Below the pieces are notes generated by a model. That model searched no databases, was not told the origin of the DNA, and worked only from the letters and a program-made list of their open reading frames with translations. The position numbers and the translations under genes were made by a program. DNA of 64,000 bases from Erysipelothrix sp. HDW6C (lineage in GTDB: Bacteria; Bacillota_I; Bacilli_A; Erysipelotrichales; Erysipelotrichaceae): contig NZ_CP049861.1 of NCBI RefSeq assembly GCF_011299615.1, positions 682,001 through 746,000 on the forward strand, read 5' to 3'. The stretch's first letter is position 1, and every line of letters starts with the position of its first letter. Below are positions 1-8,950 of the stretch, one piece after another.

Positions 1-1916
1 ACTGGCATGGTGCCAATGACACCATCAAGATAAAATGTGAGCCCACGTTCAAAGTAGCGTTGGTTGGTTTCTGAATGTGTGTATCCGACGCCAACGTTGA
101 CTTGGTCAAGGTTGCTTGCATTTAAAATTTCACCACGGTAATTTCCATATTGTCCGCTTGTTTCCATTAAAACACCAGAATATCCATTCACAAGAATTGC
201 GGATTGCGGATTCTTGTTCGAACTCAGATTGTTATCTTTTAACACCTGATCGTAAAATCCATCCGAAAGTGCGTAAACAGAATAATTCATAAGTGGCTCG
301 TCAAATTCGTCAACCCAATTATAAACTCTTTTAAAATCGTGATGCATGGGTATTTGGTTTAAATTCATGTCTGTGATGATAGCTTCAAAATGTGCGGCAG
401 ACTCAAGATAGTCAGCATCAAGTTGATTGTCGGTGAGTGTAGTCTGTATGGATTGTTTAAAATTGTCTAAATCTTCGTCATTGTTATAGGAGGATACTTC
501 TATATTGTAAGGGAGACGCCCAAACGTATTGTAAGTTTTCGAGAAAATGGATACGAGTGATGTAAGTGTGATGAAGACAACAATACAGAGTGTTAAAGCG
601 ATTTGTGTCCCACGGTATTTATGACGATCGCGACGCGTGTAAAGTTCGGCAAAGCGAAGGGGGTTGGAACGTGTTCGTTTTGCAAAACGACGTGGGCGCT
701 GACGCTTGTGTAGATTGCGATGATTTTTCAATGTCTCTAAAGATGTTTTACTAAAAAGTTTGCGTATGGCTAAATTTAACGGGATTCGCGTTGTGAAAAA
801 AGTAATTACAGCAATAATTAAGATGCTTTGCCATGATAGGGTTACGCCAAAAGAAATGATAAAGGGGTCCGGGTTAAACGTTGCTGCAAATGCAATTTGT
901 GTATTTACATAATTTACAATAAGGTGTGCAATGAGCGTTCCAACACTTAAACCAAGGAGAAGGGCGACACACATTATAAGATTTCCTTCCGTTCGTATCA
1001 TTGAACGGAGTTGCCGTTTTGTTGCACCAATGCTTCGAAGTAATCCATATGTGTTATACCGTTTATCAATCGCTGACTTAAAGGAATTGTAGATAAGCAT
1101 AAACGTTGAAAGTGTCAAAACTAAAAGTACCAATACACCGGCGATAATAATAACAGTATCCAAATTATCCGAAGTATTGGGGATTAACCCTAAGGCACGG
1201 TTCAAGGAAAAATTACTATCAAAACCGCTAAATAAGGTGTTTGCATTGGGCATTGAATAAACTTTTTCAAAAAGTGGTAGCAACGAATCAACCGTTGCAG
1301 ATACTTTAATCTTCACATCACTCGCGAAAGCAGGTTGATCAATAAGATAGATTGAAGTGTACCCGAAGTATCCTGAATTATTGATGTAACCAACTACAGT
1401 CACCGATTCACTTGGTTCAATAGTCTCTTCATATCGAATTTCGGTATTGAGAATGGTTCCAATTGAATATTGATGGGCATAGTCCTCAGATAAGAGAACT
1501 TCATTTCGATTTAATGGCATGCGTCCTTCAGCCAATGTAAACAAAGGTTTCCCTTTGTCTTGTGGCGCTTGGAAGTGGCGTTCGTATTCGGGGTTAATAC
1601 CCAATAAACTAATGAGTTCATGATTCTCATCTTGATTACGAATATAGCGTCTGCTTTCAACTGGTGCGTATGAGTCTACGTTTTCATGACCGACAAAATT
1701 GAGAAGTACATTAATATCAGTAACATTGAAAAATTGAATGTTATCTTGTCTAAACGAGTTTACTACTTGATCTTTAAACCCTTTTATGGCGCTTTGGGTA
1801 AGGGCAACGACCATTGTCGTCATTGCAACTGATAAAGAAATACTAAGAATCGTCATAAAAAGTGAACGACGATCGCTAAAACTGTGTTTGAATCCAAGTT
1901 TGGTTAGGATGCTCAC
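1..1916 (-). CDS. ABC transporter permease, FtsX/MacB type (3' end outside window)
   Basis: This is the membrane subunit of the ABC system whose ATPase lies directly upstream. About 638 residues are visible and the gene runs off the left edge. A GTG start at 1916 overlaps the ATPase stop (GTGA), which implies translational coupling. TM1 is near residues 18-38, followed by a large extracytoplasmic region to about 255. An FtsX-like membrane block follows, carrying YGLLRSIGATKRQL, a typical cytoplasmic coupling motif. A further TM (around QIALTLCIVVFITL) opens a second extracytoplasmic domain. Gene order (regulator, kinase, ATPase, permease) matches peptide-sensing/detoxification modules such as Bce or Vra systems. 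The substrate is unknown. Confidence 0.85.
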   Translation of the reverse strand, partial: MSILTKLGFKHSFSDRRSLFMTILSISLSVAMTTMVVALTQSAIKGFKDQVVNSFRQDNIQFFNVTDINVLLNFVGHENVDSYAPVESRRYIRNQDENHELISLLGINPEYERHFQAPQDKGKPLFTLAEGRMPLNRNEVLLSEDYAHQYSIGTILNTEIRYEETIEPSESVTVVGYINNSGYFGYTSIYLIDQPAFASDVKIKVSATVDSLLPLFEKVYSMPNANTLFSGFDSNFSLNRALGLIPNTSDNLDTVIIIAGVLVLLVLTLSTFMLIYNSFKSAIDKRYNTYGLLRSIGATKRQLRSMIRTEGNLIMCVALLLGLSVGTLIAHLIVNYVNTQIAFAATFNPDPFIISFGVTLSWQSILIIAVITFFTTRIPLNLAIRKLFSKTSLETLKNHRNLHKRQRPRRFAKRTRSNPLRFAELYTRRDRHKYRGTQIALTLCIVVFITLTSLVSIFSKTYNTFGRLPYNIEVSSYNNDEDLDNFKQSIQTTLTDNQLDADYLESAAHFEAIITDMNLNQIPMHHDFKRVYNWVDEFDEPLMNYSVYALSDGFYDQVLKDNNLSSNKNPQSAILVNGYSGVLMETSGQYGNYRGEILNASNLDQVNVGVGYTHSETNQRYFERGLTFYLDGVIGTMP

Positions 1917-2593
1917 AAGATAACCTCATCACGCGTAATCCGGCCATCTTCAATATGAATAATCCGATCTGCTTGCATAGCAATGTTTTCATCATGTGTG
2001 ATAAGCATGATTGTTTGCTTGTCCTCACGATGTGACGCTTTCAACATCTCGAGTATTTCCTGAGAGTTTGCCTGATCTAAGTTGCCTGTTGGTTCATCAG
2101 CAAGTAGCAGAGATGGACGATTCATTAATGCTCGTGCAATCGATACTCTTTGCTGTTGCCCCCCTGACAGCTGACTTGGAAGGTGTGTAAGTCGGTCTTT
2201 GAGATTCAGACGGGTAACCAAGTCTTGGTAGTAATCGATATCGATCGGGGCTTGGTCAAGAAGTATGGGTAGTTTAATATTATCTTCAATATTGAGTATG
2301 GGAATAAGGTTATAAAATTGGTAGACAAGACCAATGTGACGTCGTCTAAAAATCGTCAGTTTTTCTTCGTCAAAAGCATCAACAGCCAGCCCATCAATCG
2401 TGATGTATCCAGAACTTGCAGTATCAACACAACCAATCATATGAAGCAGTGTTGATTTGCCACTTCCACTGGGTCCCATAATTGCGACAAACTCTCCTTT
2501 GTTTACTTTAAAAGAGACATCATCCAATGCCTTGACTTCGTGTTTCCCTTGTTTGTAGATTTTCGACAGATTCATGACATTAAGAATTTCCAT
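1913..2593 (-). CDS. ABC transporter ATP-binding protein (MacB/LolD-type)
   Basis: This is a cytoplasmic nucleotide-binding subunit of 226 residues, the normal size for the family. Walker A is GPSGSGKST near residue 40, the signature is LSGGQQQR near 142, and Walker B is [12 protein letters not shown], with a switch histidine in LITHDE. It drives the FtsX-type permease that follows with a 4-base overlap. The 59-base gap after the kinase gene contains no obvious terminator, so the four genes are probably one transcript. The start ATG at 2593 is preceded by a GAGGTGATA-type ribosome site. Confidence 0.93.
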   Translation of the reverse strand: MEILNVMNLSKIYKQGKHEVKALDDVSFKVNKGEFVAIMGPSGSGKSTLLHMIGCVDTASSGYITIDGLAVDAFDEEKLTIFRRRHIGLVYQFYNLIPILNIEDNIKLPILLDQAPIDIDYYQDLVTRLNLKDRLTHLPSQLSGGQQQRVSIARALMNRPSLLLADEPTGNLDQANSQEILEMLKASHREDKQTIMLITHDENIAMQADRIIHIEDGRITRDEVIL

Positions 2594-2652
2594 GGTATCA
2601 CCTCGTACCCTTAGTATAGAGAATCATGCATTCGTAAGTTCTTACGGTTGTG

Positions 2653-3603
2653 TCATATTTTGAAAGCGGAAGACAAATGTGTTTTCACCATCCACATACA
2701 AACGCCCCCTTGTTGATTCATTATCTCGCGTGCGAGGGATAGGCCGATACCAACACTCTCAGGATGCTTATTTGCACCACTGTAAAATCGTTCGAAGATT
2801 TTTTCGCGTTGAGAAATAGGGATAGCATCACCATCGTCGGAAATTCGAACTTCGGTAAAGAGGCCAATGCGTTGCGTTGTAATGGTAATGGTAGTCTTTG
2901 CATAGCGCAATTTATTACTCAATATGTTCTGGAATGCTTCCATTGTTTTATTTGGATCACAGAGTACAGCGTGGTTGGTGATGCTTGTATTCAATAAAAG
3001 ATTGCTATTGTGTGCCAAGGGTTTGAATGTTTCTATTATCTCAAAAAGGTAGGGATCAAGTGGTGTAGGTCTCATATTAAAGTCCATGGTATGAGCATCC
3101 AACTGAACTAACTTCAAAAGCGACTTTACTAAGGAATCAAGGCGTGATATTTGGATGCGACTGTTTTGAACAAGCTCATCCTCTTGATTTTGTAATTCAT
3201 TGAGAATCGATAATGAGGTGATGGGTGTCTTGAGTTGGTGAGAAATATCTTCCAAAGATTTATTGAGAAAGGCTTTTTGTGACACGAGTGCATCATTCAT
3301 TGTTTTTTGATTGATGGTCGTCTTGTTGAGTTCGGCGTGAAGGATCGCGAGTTCACCCTCTACATATGCATCCAAATCATACGTATAGTCGCCACGATTG
3401 AGCGTCTTTAAATAGAAAGTCAATGATTCAATACGCCTAAGTTGATTGTGCAGGAAGATAAAGACAAGGATTAATGTCCCGGCAAAGGCAAGTCCAAGAC
3501 TTAGCCATTCATAGTTCATTTTAAACAACAAAAAACACAACCCAAAAAGCAGTAAGAGTTGTATGAAAAGATTCTTTATTTTACGGTCGCGTATTATTTT
3601 CAT
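2653..3603 (-). CDS. Intramembrane-sensing histidine kinase, C-terminus frameshifted
   Basis: This sensor kinase partners the response regulator just upstream (ATGA overlap). Two TM helices lie at about residues 11-28 and 33-52 with only a few residues between them, the layout of intramembrane-sensing BceS-like kinases. The H-box is SHQLKTPITSL and the G-box is VGIGLSLAREI. After QQG the frame as written gives an atypical tail of about 15 residues. Adding one G to the five-G run (plus-strand CCCCC at 2704-2708) restores GRLYVDGENTFVFRFQ and a stop at 2642, which is the normal end of a kinase ATPase domain. This may be a sequence error or a real slippery run. Confidence 0.85.
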   Translation of the reverse strand: MKIIRDRKIKNLFIQLLLLFGLCFLLFKMNYEWLSLGLAFAGTLILVFIFLHNQLRRIESLTFYLKTLNRGDYTYDLDAYVEGELAILHAELNKTTINQKTMNDALVSQKAFLNKSLEDISHQLKTPITSLSILNELQNQEDELVQNSRIQISRLDSLVKSLLKLVQLDAHTMDFNMRPTPLDPYLFEIIETFKPLAHNSNLLLNTSITNHAVLCDPNKTMEAFQNILSNKLRYAKTTITITTQRIGLFTEVRISDDGDAIPISQREKIFERFYSGANKHPESVGIGLSLAREIMNQQGGVCMWMVKTHLSSAFKI

Positions 3604-4244
3604 AGATGAAGAATGTATCCTTTGCCATGGACTGTTTTGATTTCAATCTGAGTCCCCATTTTCTCACGTAAACGTTTGATATTGACCGATAAGGCATTGT
3701 CGGTAATGTAGGTATCATTTTCCCAGAGAATTTTATTCAATGCATCACGCAATACAAGCTCACCACGATGCTTGAAAAGTACAAGGAGTAGGCGGTACTC
3801 TTGAACGCTGAGTTGAACTTCGTTATTGTCAACGCGAACCGTCGCAGCATTCACGTCAATCGTGAGAGAACCGTATGCAAGCAGTCCAGAATTTGAACGC
3901 TTTGTGATTGCAAGAATGCGTCGTTTAAGTTCGGCCAATCGAAAAGGTTTTGTAATGTAGTCATCAGCACCCAAATCAAATCCTCGTAAAAGACTTGCTT
4001 CGTCATCTTGGGCTGTCAAAAAAATAATGGGTGCATTGGATACGCATCGAACCTGTTGGCATACTTGAAAACCATCCCCATCGGGAAGCCCAACATCAAG
4101 GATAAAGAGATCGAATGTGTTATCGAGGCATCGTTCCGCCTCTTGCATGGAAAACGCGACAGTTACGTGCCAACTGTCGAGTTCTAAAAATTTTCGCAAC
4201 CCATAGACAATGGTTGGGTCATCTTCCACCAGTAAGATTTTCAT
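3600..4244 (-). CDS. OmpR-family response regulator
   Basis: The receiver domain starts MKILLVEDDPT and has the phosphoacceptor aspartate in LFILDVGLPDGDG and the conserved lysine in DYITKPF. It is followed by a winged-helix DNA-binding domain ending in HGKGYILHL. It is the first gene of the regulator-kinase-ATPase-permease operon. I use the ATG at 4244 rather than an in-frame ATG five codons earlier, because the upstream one lies inside a perfect TATAAT box. Neither start has a clear ribosome site. Confidence 0.9.
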   Translation of the reverse strand: MKILLVEDDPTIVYGLRKFLELDSWHVTVAFSMQEAERCLDNTFDLFILDVGLPDGDGFQVCQQVRCVSNAPIIFLTAQDDEASLLRGFDLGADDYITKPFRLAELKRRILAITKRSNSGLLAYGSLTIDVNAATVRVDNNEVQLSVQEYRLLLVLFKHRGELVLRDALNKILWENDTYITDNALSVNIKRLREKMGTQIEIKTVHGKGYILHL

Positions 4245-4256
4245 AACTCTATTATA
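4244..4256 (-). promoter_or_regulatory. -10 box suggesting a leaderless transcript of the response regulator
   Basis: A perfect TATAAT occupies 4256-4251 on the minus strand. The seventh base after it is the A of the regulator ATG at 4244. The -35 region is weak (ATTTAT at 17-base spacing). No ribosome-binding site precedes the ATG, so a leaderless mRNA is plausible. Confidence 0.45.
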
Positions 4257-4327
4257 CATGACTTTGAGACTGAATAAATGAGGATTTTGTCATATTTGCG
4301 CGTGTCTTTCACACAAGAGTGTTACAC

Positions 4328-4355
4328 TTGGAATGGATCAGAGAGATGATATAAT
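4328..4355 (+). promoter_or_regulatory. Promoter for the UV endonuclease gene
   Basis: TTGGAA at 4328-4333 and TATAAT at 4350-4355 are separated by 16 bases. The predicted start of transcription (about 4362) lies 14 bases upstream of the GAGGGAG ribosome site of the downstream ATG at 4390. Confidence 0.6.
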
Positions 4356-4389
4356 AACACCATTATTGAGTTTGCGAGGGAGAAAAACT

Positions 4390-5646
4390 ATGTCAAAACA
4401 TCGCATCGGATATGCTTGTATACCCATGTCAATTCCATATCGAACTACACGACGTATGAATCTTAAAGATTTCAATACACAAGGGTTCATTGAAAAGACA
4501 GGTGAAAATATCAATGACTTGTTGAAAATCTTGGAATGGAATCATTCACAAGGAATCACCATGTTTCGGATTAGTTCCGATATTATTCCATTTGGTTCCC
4601 ACCCTATCAATACCCTTGCTTGGGATGAAATGTTTGAAGATGTGTTGTCACAATGTGGAGAATTTGTAAAGCAATCAGGGATGCGTGTATCCATGCATCC
4701 TGGGCAATATACCGTTTTAAATTCACCGGATGAGGGTGTTGTTGAACGGAGTATTGCTGATTTGGAATACCACTGTCGTTTTCTGGATGCTTTAGGTATC
4801 GATGATACCCATAAACTAATCCTCCATGTAGGGGGTGTTTATGGTGATAAAGAAGCAGCGATGAAACGGTTTATTGCAAATTATCCGCGCCTTTCGCAAC
4901 GTGTACAATCCCGTCTTATTTTGGAAAATGATGAGCGTAGCTACACAATCGCAGAAGTACTCGATCTTTGTCGTGCTGTACAAATGCCAGCTGTCTTTGA
5001 TAATTTGCACGATGCCATTAATCCATCCTCACTCCAGTTAGAAGAAGTACTATCGCAAGTGCGCCAAACATGGAAGCCTCAAGATGGTCCGGTAAAATTT
5101 CATTATTCTGATCAAGACCCCAACAAACAACGTGGAGCCCATTCGCAAACCATTGATACGCGCTCCTTTCTTGCTTATATGAAAACTGTAGATTCCTTTG
5201 ATTGTGACATCATGCTTGAAGTTAAGGATAAGGAGCTATCAGTTCTGAAATTGAATCCGCTCCTGAGGGAACAGCGTGTTCACGAGCGAACTTCATTATG
5301 GGCTCGGTATAAATACCGTATAATGGAAACCGGTTATGCGAACTATAAACGATGTTCGGCTATGATAAACGATGGTACACCTCTTGATGAGATTGTTATT
5401 TTTATGGATGCGTGTCTTGAATTGCCGTTTGATGCAGGAAGTTTCCGCAATACAGCCGATCATGTCTATGGCTATGTCCGTAAACAAGTTAGTGATCGCG
5501 AAAAACAACAATATATGCTGCTTGTTGAGGATGTAAGTACGAATGCCGTTAAAATCAAGAAGTTACTTTCAAAACTAATGTATAAATATGATGAGAAGTA
5601 TGTCCTTGATTCAGTGTACTTTGCCTATACAGATGTATATTCTTGA
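4390..5646 (+). CDS. uvsE: UV-damage endonuclease (UvdE/UvsE family)
   Basis: This enzyme nicks DNA 5' of UV photoproducts. It is a TIM-barrel nuclease related to endonuclease IV. Visible family motifs include IGYACIPMS at the N-terminus, MHPGQYTVLNSP near residue 102, LILHVGGVYGDK, RLILENDERSYT and PAVFDNLHDA. These carry the metal-binding His, Glu and Asp residues. The start at 4390 has a GAGGGAG site 8 bases upstream; a longer in-frame ATG at 4333 falls in the promoter. At 418 residues it is longer than typical bacterial UvsE (about 300-330), with a C-terminal helical extension of roughly 100 residues of unknown role. Confidence 0.9.
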   Translation: MSKHRIGYACIPMSIPYRTTRRMNLKDFNTQGFIEKTGENINDLLKILEWNHSQGITMFRISSDIIPFGSHPINTLAWDEMFEDVLSQCGEFVKQSGMRVSMHPGQYTVLNSPDEGVVERSIADLEYHCRFLDALGIDDTHKLILHVGGVYGDKEAAMKRFIANYPRLSQRVQSRLILENDERSYTIAEVLDLCRAVQMPAVFDNLHDAINPSSLQLEEVLSQVRQTWKPQDGPVKFHYSDQDPNKQRGAHSQTIDTRSFLAYMKTVDSFDCDIMLEVKDKELSVLKLNPLLREQRVHERTSLWARYKYRIMETGYANYKRCSAMINDGTPLDEIVIFMDACLELPFDAGSFRNTADHVYGYVRKQVSDREKQQYMLLVEDVSTNAVKIKKLLSKLMYKYDEKYVLDSVYFAYTDVYS

Positions 5647-5716
5647 ACTGTGTTTACAAAGACAGCCAATAGTATGGTAAAATAACTAATGAAGTTTTTA
5701 GAGGAGTAAGTGTACT

Positions 5717-6742
5717 ATGAATGTAGAAGATTTCGATTTTTATCTCCCAGAGTCATTAATCGCTCAAACACCTGCCGCAAAACGCAGTGAATCGCGATTG
5801 CTTGTAGTCGACGGAATGCATGTTGAAGACAAACATTTCTATAATATTGTGGATTATCTTAACGATGGTGACGTTCTTGTTGTTAACAACACACGGGTAA
5901 TTGCTGCTCGCTTGTTTGGTGAAAAGCCAGAAACGGGTGCTCATGTTGAATTGTTAATTCTTAAATTCGAAGACAAAACAGCAGAGTGTTTAGTTGGAAA
6001 TGCCAAAGTGGTTAAAGTTGGAACAGAACTTAGCTTTGGTGAAGGGAAACTTAAGGCAATTTGTACTAAAGTTGGGGAAGAAGGAATTCGTTTCTTTGAC
6101 CTAGAGTACGAGGGAATATTCTTAGAAATATTGGATGAATTGGGACAGATGCCACTCCCTCCATATATTCACGAACGTCTCGAAGATAAGGAACGCTATC
6201 AAACTGTTTATTCTAAAGTTGAAGGAAGTGCAGCAGCACCGACTGCGGGATTACACTTTACACCGGAAATTCTTGCCCAGCTTGAAGCAAAAGGTGTGAC
6301 CATAGTTCCCATCACCCTTCATGTTGGACTGGGAACGTTCCGTCCTGTGAAAGTAGATAACATTCTTGAACATACAATGCACTCTGAAGAGTATTTTATG
6401 AGTCAAGAAACAGCGGATATCTTAAATGGTGCTAAAGAAGCAGGCCGACGCATTGTTGCTGTTGGAACGACTTCAGTACGAACATTGGAGACAATTATGA
6501 CCGAACATGGTAAATTTGTTGCCGATCATAATGATAGCAAAATATTTATTTATCCAGGATATGAGTGGAAAGCAGTGGATGCAATCATTACAAACTTCCA
6601 TTTACCCAAGTCAACCCTTATAATGTTAGTAAGCGCATTTGCAGGGAAAGAAGAAATTGAACATGCATACAAACATGCAGTCGATAAAGAATACCGATTC
6701 TTCTCGTTTGGAGACAGTATGTTTTTATCGCATAAGAAATAA
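5717..6742 (+). CDS. queA: S-adenosylmethionine:tRNA ribosyltransferase-isomerase
   Basis: QueA transfers and isomerises the ribosyl group of SAM onto preQ1-modified tRNA to form epoxyqueuosine. The 341 residues match the family. Clear motifs are [15 protein letters not shown] at the N-terminus, [21 protein letters not shown] and [19 protein letters not shown] near the C-terminus. A GAGGAG ribosome site precedes the ATG. An extended -10 (TGGTAAAAT, about 5675-5683) lies upstream. No tgt gene is nearby. Confidence 0.97.
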   Translation: MNVEDFDFYLPESLIAQTPAAKRSESRLLVVDGMHVEDKHFYNIVDYLNDGDVLVVNNTRVIAARLFGEKPETGAHVELLILKFEDKTAECLVGNAKVVKVGTELSFGEGKLKAICTKVGEEGIRFFDLEYEGIFLEILDELGQMPLPPYIHERLEDKERYQTVYSKVEGSAAAPTAGLHFTPEILAQLEAKGVTIVPITLHVGLGTFRPVKVDNILEHTMHSEEYFMSQETADILNGAKEAGRRIVAVGTTSVRTLETIMTEHGKFVADHNDSKIFIYPGYEWKAVDAIITNFHLPKSTLIMLVSAFAGKEEIEHAYKHAVDKEYRFFSFGDSMFLSHKK

Positions 6743-6753
6743 AGGAGACAAGT

Positions 6754-7257
6754 ATGGAACAAAAATATAAAGATCGCATACGCACTGTATTTCTGATTAT
6801 TGGAATTCATTTGATCATATCTGTCATCTTTTTATTGGCAAATGGTGTTGGGCATCCCCTCTTGCGTTATGTAAAAGGATTCCCAGTTATCGTCCAAGTG
6901 TTGATAACAAGCATCTTTGCATTTCTAGTTTACGCGATTCCCGGATACCTTTTGGTTATCTCGAAATCAGATCGTAAGAATTTAATTAAAAATATAGACT
7001 TTGCAGTCGTGGTTCTCGGAGTCATTCTCCTCGCCGTATTTGTGGGTGTCTTTATTTATAGTTATGTTGTCTATCAAAAATCACCGTGGATATTCTACAG
7101 CATGCTTAATCCAATGTTTGGAAGTGTCTTGTATGAGAGTGCGGTTGTGCGAAGTTATGAAACACTCTTTTGGATTGTTTCGGCAGTGATTCCTGGGATG
7201 GGAATTTTATTTGGAATGTTTATTCGTTTGAAACAAGAAGGGGTTGTTGAATCGTGA
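6754..7257 (+). CDS. Four-TM membrane protein of unknown function
   Basis: The 167-residue product has about four hydrophobic segments (near residues 9-28, 44-68, 80-104 and 130-152) and a short basic N-terminus. It starts 11 bases after queA with an AAGGAGA site, so it is probably cotranscribed. Its stop overlaps the GTG start of the next membrane gene. I do not recognise a family. Confidence 0.7.
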   Translation: MEQKYKDRIRTVFLIIGIHLIISVIFLLANGVGHPLLRYVKGFPVIVQVLITSIFAFLVYAIPGYLLVISKSDRKNLIKNIDFAVVVLGVILLAVFVGVFIYSYVVYQKSPWIFYSMLNPMFGSVLYESAVVRSYETLFWIVSAVIPGMGILFGMFIRLKQEGVVES

Positions 7258-7592
7258 AGCGTCATTGGACCGCATTATTTGTAGTTATTGCTGCAGGTAT
7301 AATTTATAACCTTATGGAACGGTTTGTTCCTGTAGGGTGGGGATGGTTGTTAACATTTACATGGATGGTCATTTTATTGGTGTTGGGATACTTCTTATCA
7401 CCCAATTCAAAACGAAACAATCGTTGGTTGGGAAAAGTCATTCTTTCCATCATTATTGTTTTAATCTTTGGTTATCGCCTGGATCTCTTTGCTGCTACAG
7501 AGTTTCGCAGTATGTTGAGTCTTGTTGGTTTAACCGGAAATTTTCTCGATTTGATCTTAATCTATTGTGGTTGGGCATTTTTCCAAGTCTAA
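7254..7592 (+). CDS. Small membrane protein of unknown function
   Basis: This 112-residue protein begins with GTG overlapping the preceding stop (GTGA). It has about four hydrophobic stretches and a short cytoplasmic KRNN loop between them. Its coupling to the preceding four-TM gene suggests that the two work together. No recognisable domain. A strong terminator follows directly. Confidence 0.65.
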   Translation: MKRHWTALFVVIAAGIIYNLMERFVPVGWGWLLTFTWMVILLVLGYFLSPNSKRNNRWLGKVILSIIIVLIFGYRLDLFAATEFRSMLSLVGLTGNFLDLILIYCGWAFFQV

Positions 7593-7614
7593 AAGAGTCG
7601 AAAGACTCTTTTTT
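7591..7614 (+). terminator. Rho-independent terminator after the queA operon
   Basis: The stem AAAAGAGTC / GACTCTTTT with a GAAA tetraloop is followed by a T run. Confidence 0.9.
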
Positions 7615-7645
7615 AGTGTATAATTAGGGAAATGAGGTAACGAAG

Positions 7646-8242
7646 ATGAGATTGAAAAAGGACGCAAAGTTTGTATTCATAGGTGATGATACCCTTGCAG
7701 GATCACACTTTATTTCCCATATCAAAAAACAAGTTCCCAATCGTGAGATTATCAACAAATCCATGGCTGGAGATACGATGATGTCTCTGTTGGCGCGTAT
7801 TGAGAGTGATGCGTTGGATGAAAAACCAGAGGTCTTGGTTATCATGATTGGTAGCAATGATATTTGGGAGAATCGTCATGATGTTATGCTTGGAACACTA
7901 GGGTCGATGCTTAACTTTGAAGATATGTATCGGTCAATGTTGCGTAAAGTTGAGGCACTTGATCCGCAACGCGTTATCCTTATTGAGCCTTTCTATGTGT
8001 CCTATCCTTCGTTGTATGATAATTTGCGTTATGATGCTTCAGACAAAATGTTTGTAGTTCGTAAACTTGCACGTGAATTTGGTTACAATTTTGTTGGTGC
8101 CGATGGTGTTTTAAACAGTGCTGCAATTAATACGCATCCTCGCAGCATTGTGAAACCGCGCGGACTTCAAGTCAGATCGAAGGGACAAATATTAATAGCA
8201 GAAGAAGTCATTAAACTATTTAGAGAATGGAGTATTGTATGA
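7646..8242 (+). CDS. SGNH/GDSL-fold protein with catalytic residues replaced (probable pseudoenzyme)
   Basis: The fold is recognisable as an SGNH hydrolase: the block I strand VFIGDDTLAG, block II KSMAGDT and block III VIMIGSND. However, the nucleophile of the GDS motif is Asp (GDD). The block V Asp-x-x-His position reads RGLQ, so the Ser, Asp and His of the triad all appear lost, while the block III Asn is kept. The intact homologue at 55678 shows GDSLTFG and DGVH at the same places. A ribosome site (TGAGGTAA) precedes the ATG. The end overlaps the methyltransferase start (ATGA), so the two are translationally coupled. A role as a binding protein or a non-hydrolytic partner is inference. Confidence 0.75.
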   Translation: MRLKKDAKFVFIGDDTLAGSHFISHIKKQVPNREIINKSMAGDTMMSLLARIESDALDEKPEVLVIMIGSNDIWENRHDVMLGTLGSMLNFEDMYRSMLRKVEALDPQRVILIEPFYVSYPSLYDNLRYDASDKMFVVRKLAREFGYNFVGADGVLNSAAINTHPRSIVKPRGLQVRSKGQILIAEEVIKLFREWSIV

Positions 8243-8949
8243 TTGTATCAGGAAAAATTAGTGTTAAAGCAATATTGAAAGAGCGTAAGCGTGATATCAA
8301 GGCAGTGTATATCTTGGATAAACATCGTGATCGCGAAGCCCGTTATGTAGAGGGAATTGCGGAAGGTTTGAAAATTGTCAGACTTGATCGCCCAGCGATG
8401 GATGAATTGGCTGGAAATACCAGTCATGGTGGCTATCTTGTTGATTGTGGTGTTCGTAACAGCGAGGCTGTAACCACACTTAAAAAAGGTGACTTGTCAC
8501 TCATGTGCATTGAAGGCGTTACCGATCCCTTTAATCTTGGCGAAATTTGTCGCACAATCGCTTCTTTAGGGTTTGATGGAATTATTACACCGAATTACGA
8601 TTTTTATGAACACGAAGCCAAGCTGATTCGTGCGAGCGCGGGTGCAAGTGAATCGTTATGGTGGTGTAAATCAGACGACTTAGCGGCCGATATTGCAGCA
8701 ATTCAAAACACAAAAACAACCATTGTCGCTGCACACCGTGGCGATGATAGTTTATCCCTAATCGATTATAAAATGCCAAAGCGTATTTGCATTTGTTTGG
8801 GTGGTGCATTACGAGGGTTATCAAGTAGTGTACTGGCACTGAGTGATGTCAATGTACGCATTGATTACGATGCGCGTGTATCCTTGAGTTCTGTTGGAGC
8901 AACATCTGTTTTTGCATACGAAAGATACCGTCAGAAAGGACGTCGATAA
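8239..8949 (+). CDS. SpoU/TrmH-family RNA 2'-O-methyltransferase-like protein
   Basis: This protein has a substrate-binding N-terminal domain (residues 1 to about 85) and a SPOUT domain with motif 1 as GVTDPFNLGEICRTIASLG, including the conserved Asn and Arg. Motif 2 is unusual (CLGGALRGL instead of a GSEG-like loop). Motif 3 reads VSLSSVGATSVFAYE where SLNVS is typical. The start at 8239 overlaps the previous stop, and a GGAG site sits 10 bases upstream. It is probably an RNA methylase, but the variant motifs make its target and activity uncertain. Confidence 0.75.
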   Translation: MIVSGKISVKAILKERKRDIKAVYILDKHRDREARYVEGIAEGLKIVRLDRPAMDELAGNTSHGGYLVDCGVRNSEAVTTLKKGDLSLMCIEGVTDPFNLGEICRTIASLGFDGIITPNYDFYEHEAKLIRASAGASESLWWCKSDDLAADIAAIQNTKTTIVAAHRGDDSLSLIDYKMPKRICICLGGALRGLSSSVLALSDVNVRIDYDARVSLSSVGATSVFAYERYRQKGRR

Positions 8950-8950
8950 T

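Noticed and set aside
4333..4389. Longer N-terminus for the UV endonuclease from ATG 4333
   Set aside because: That ATG overlaps the -35 box, and the TATAAT -10 lies inside the extension. The ATG at 4390 has a good ribosome site and begins the conserved family sequence.
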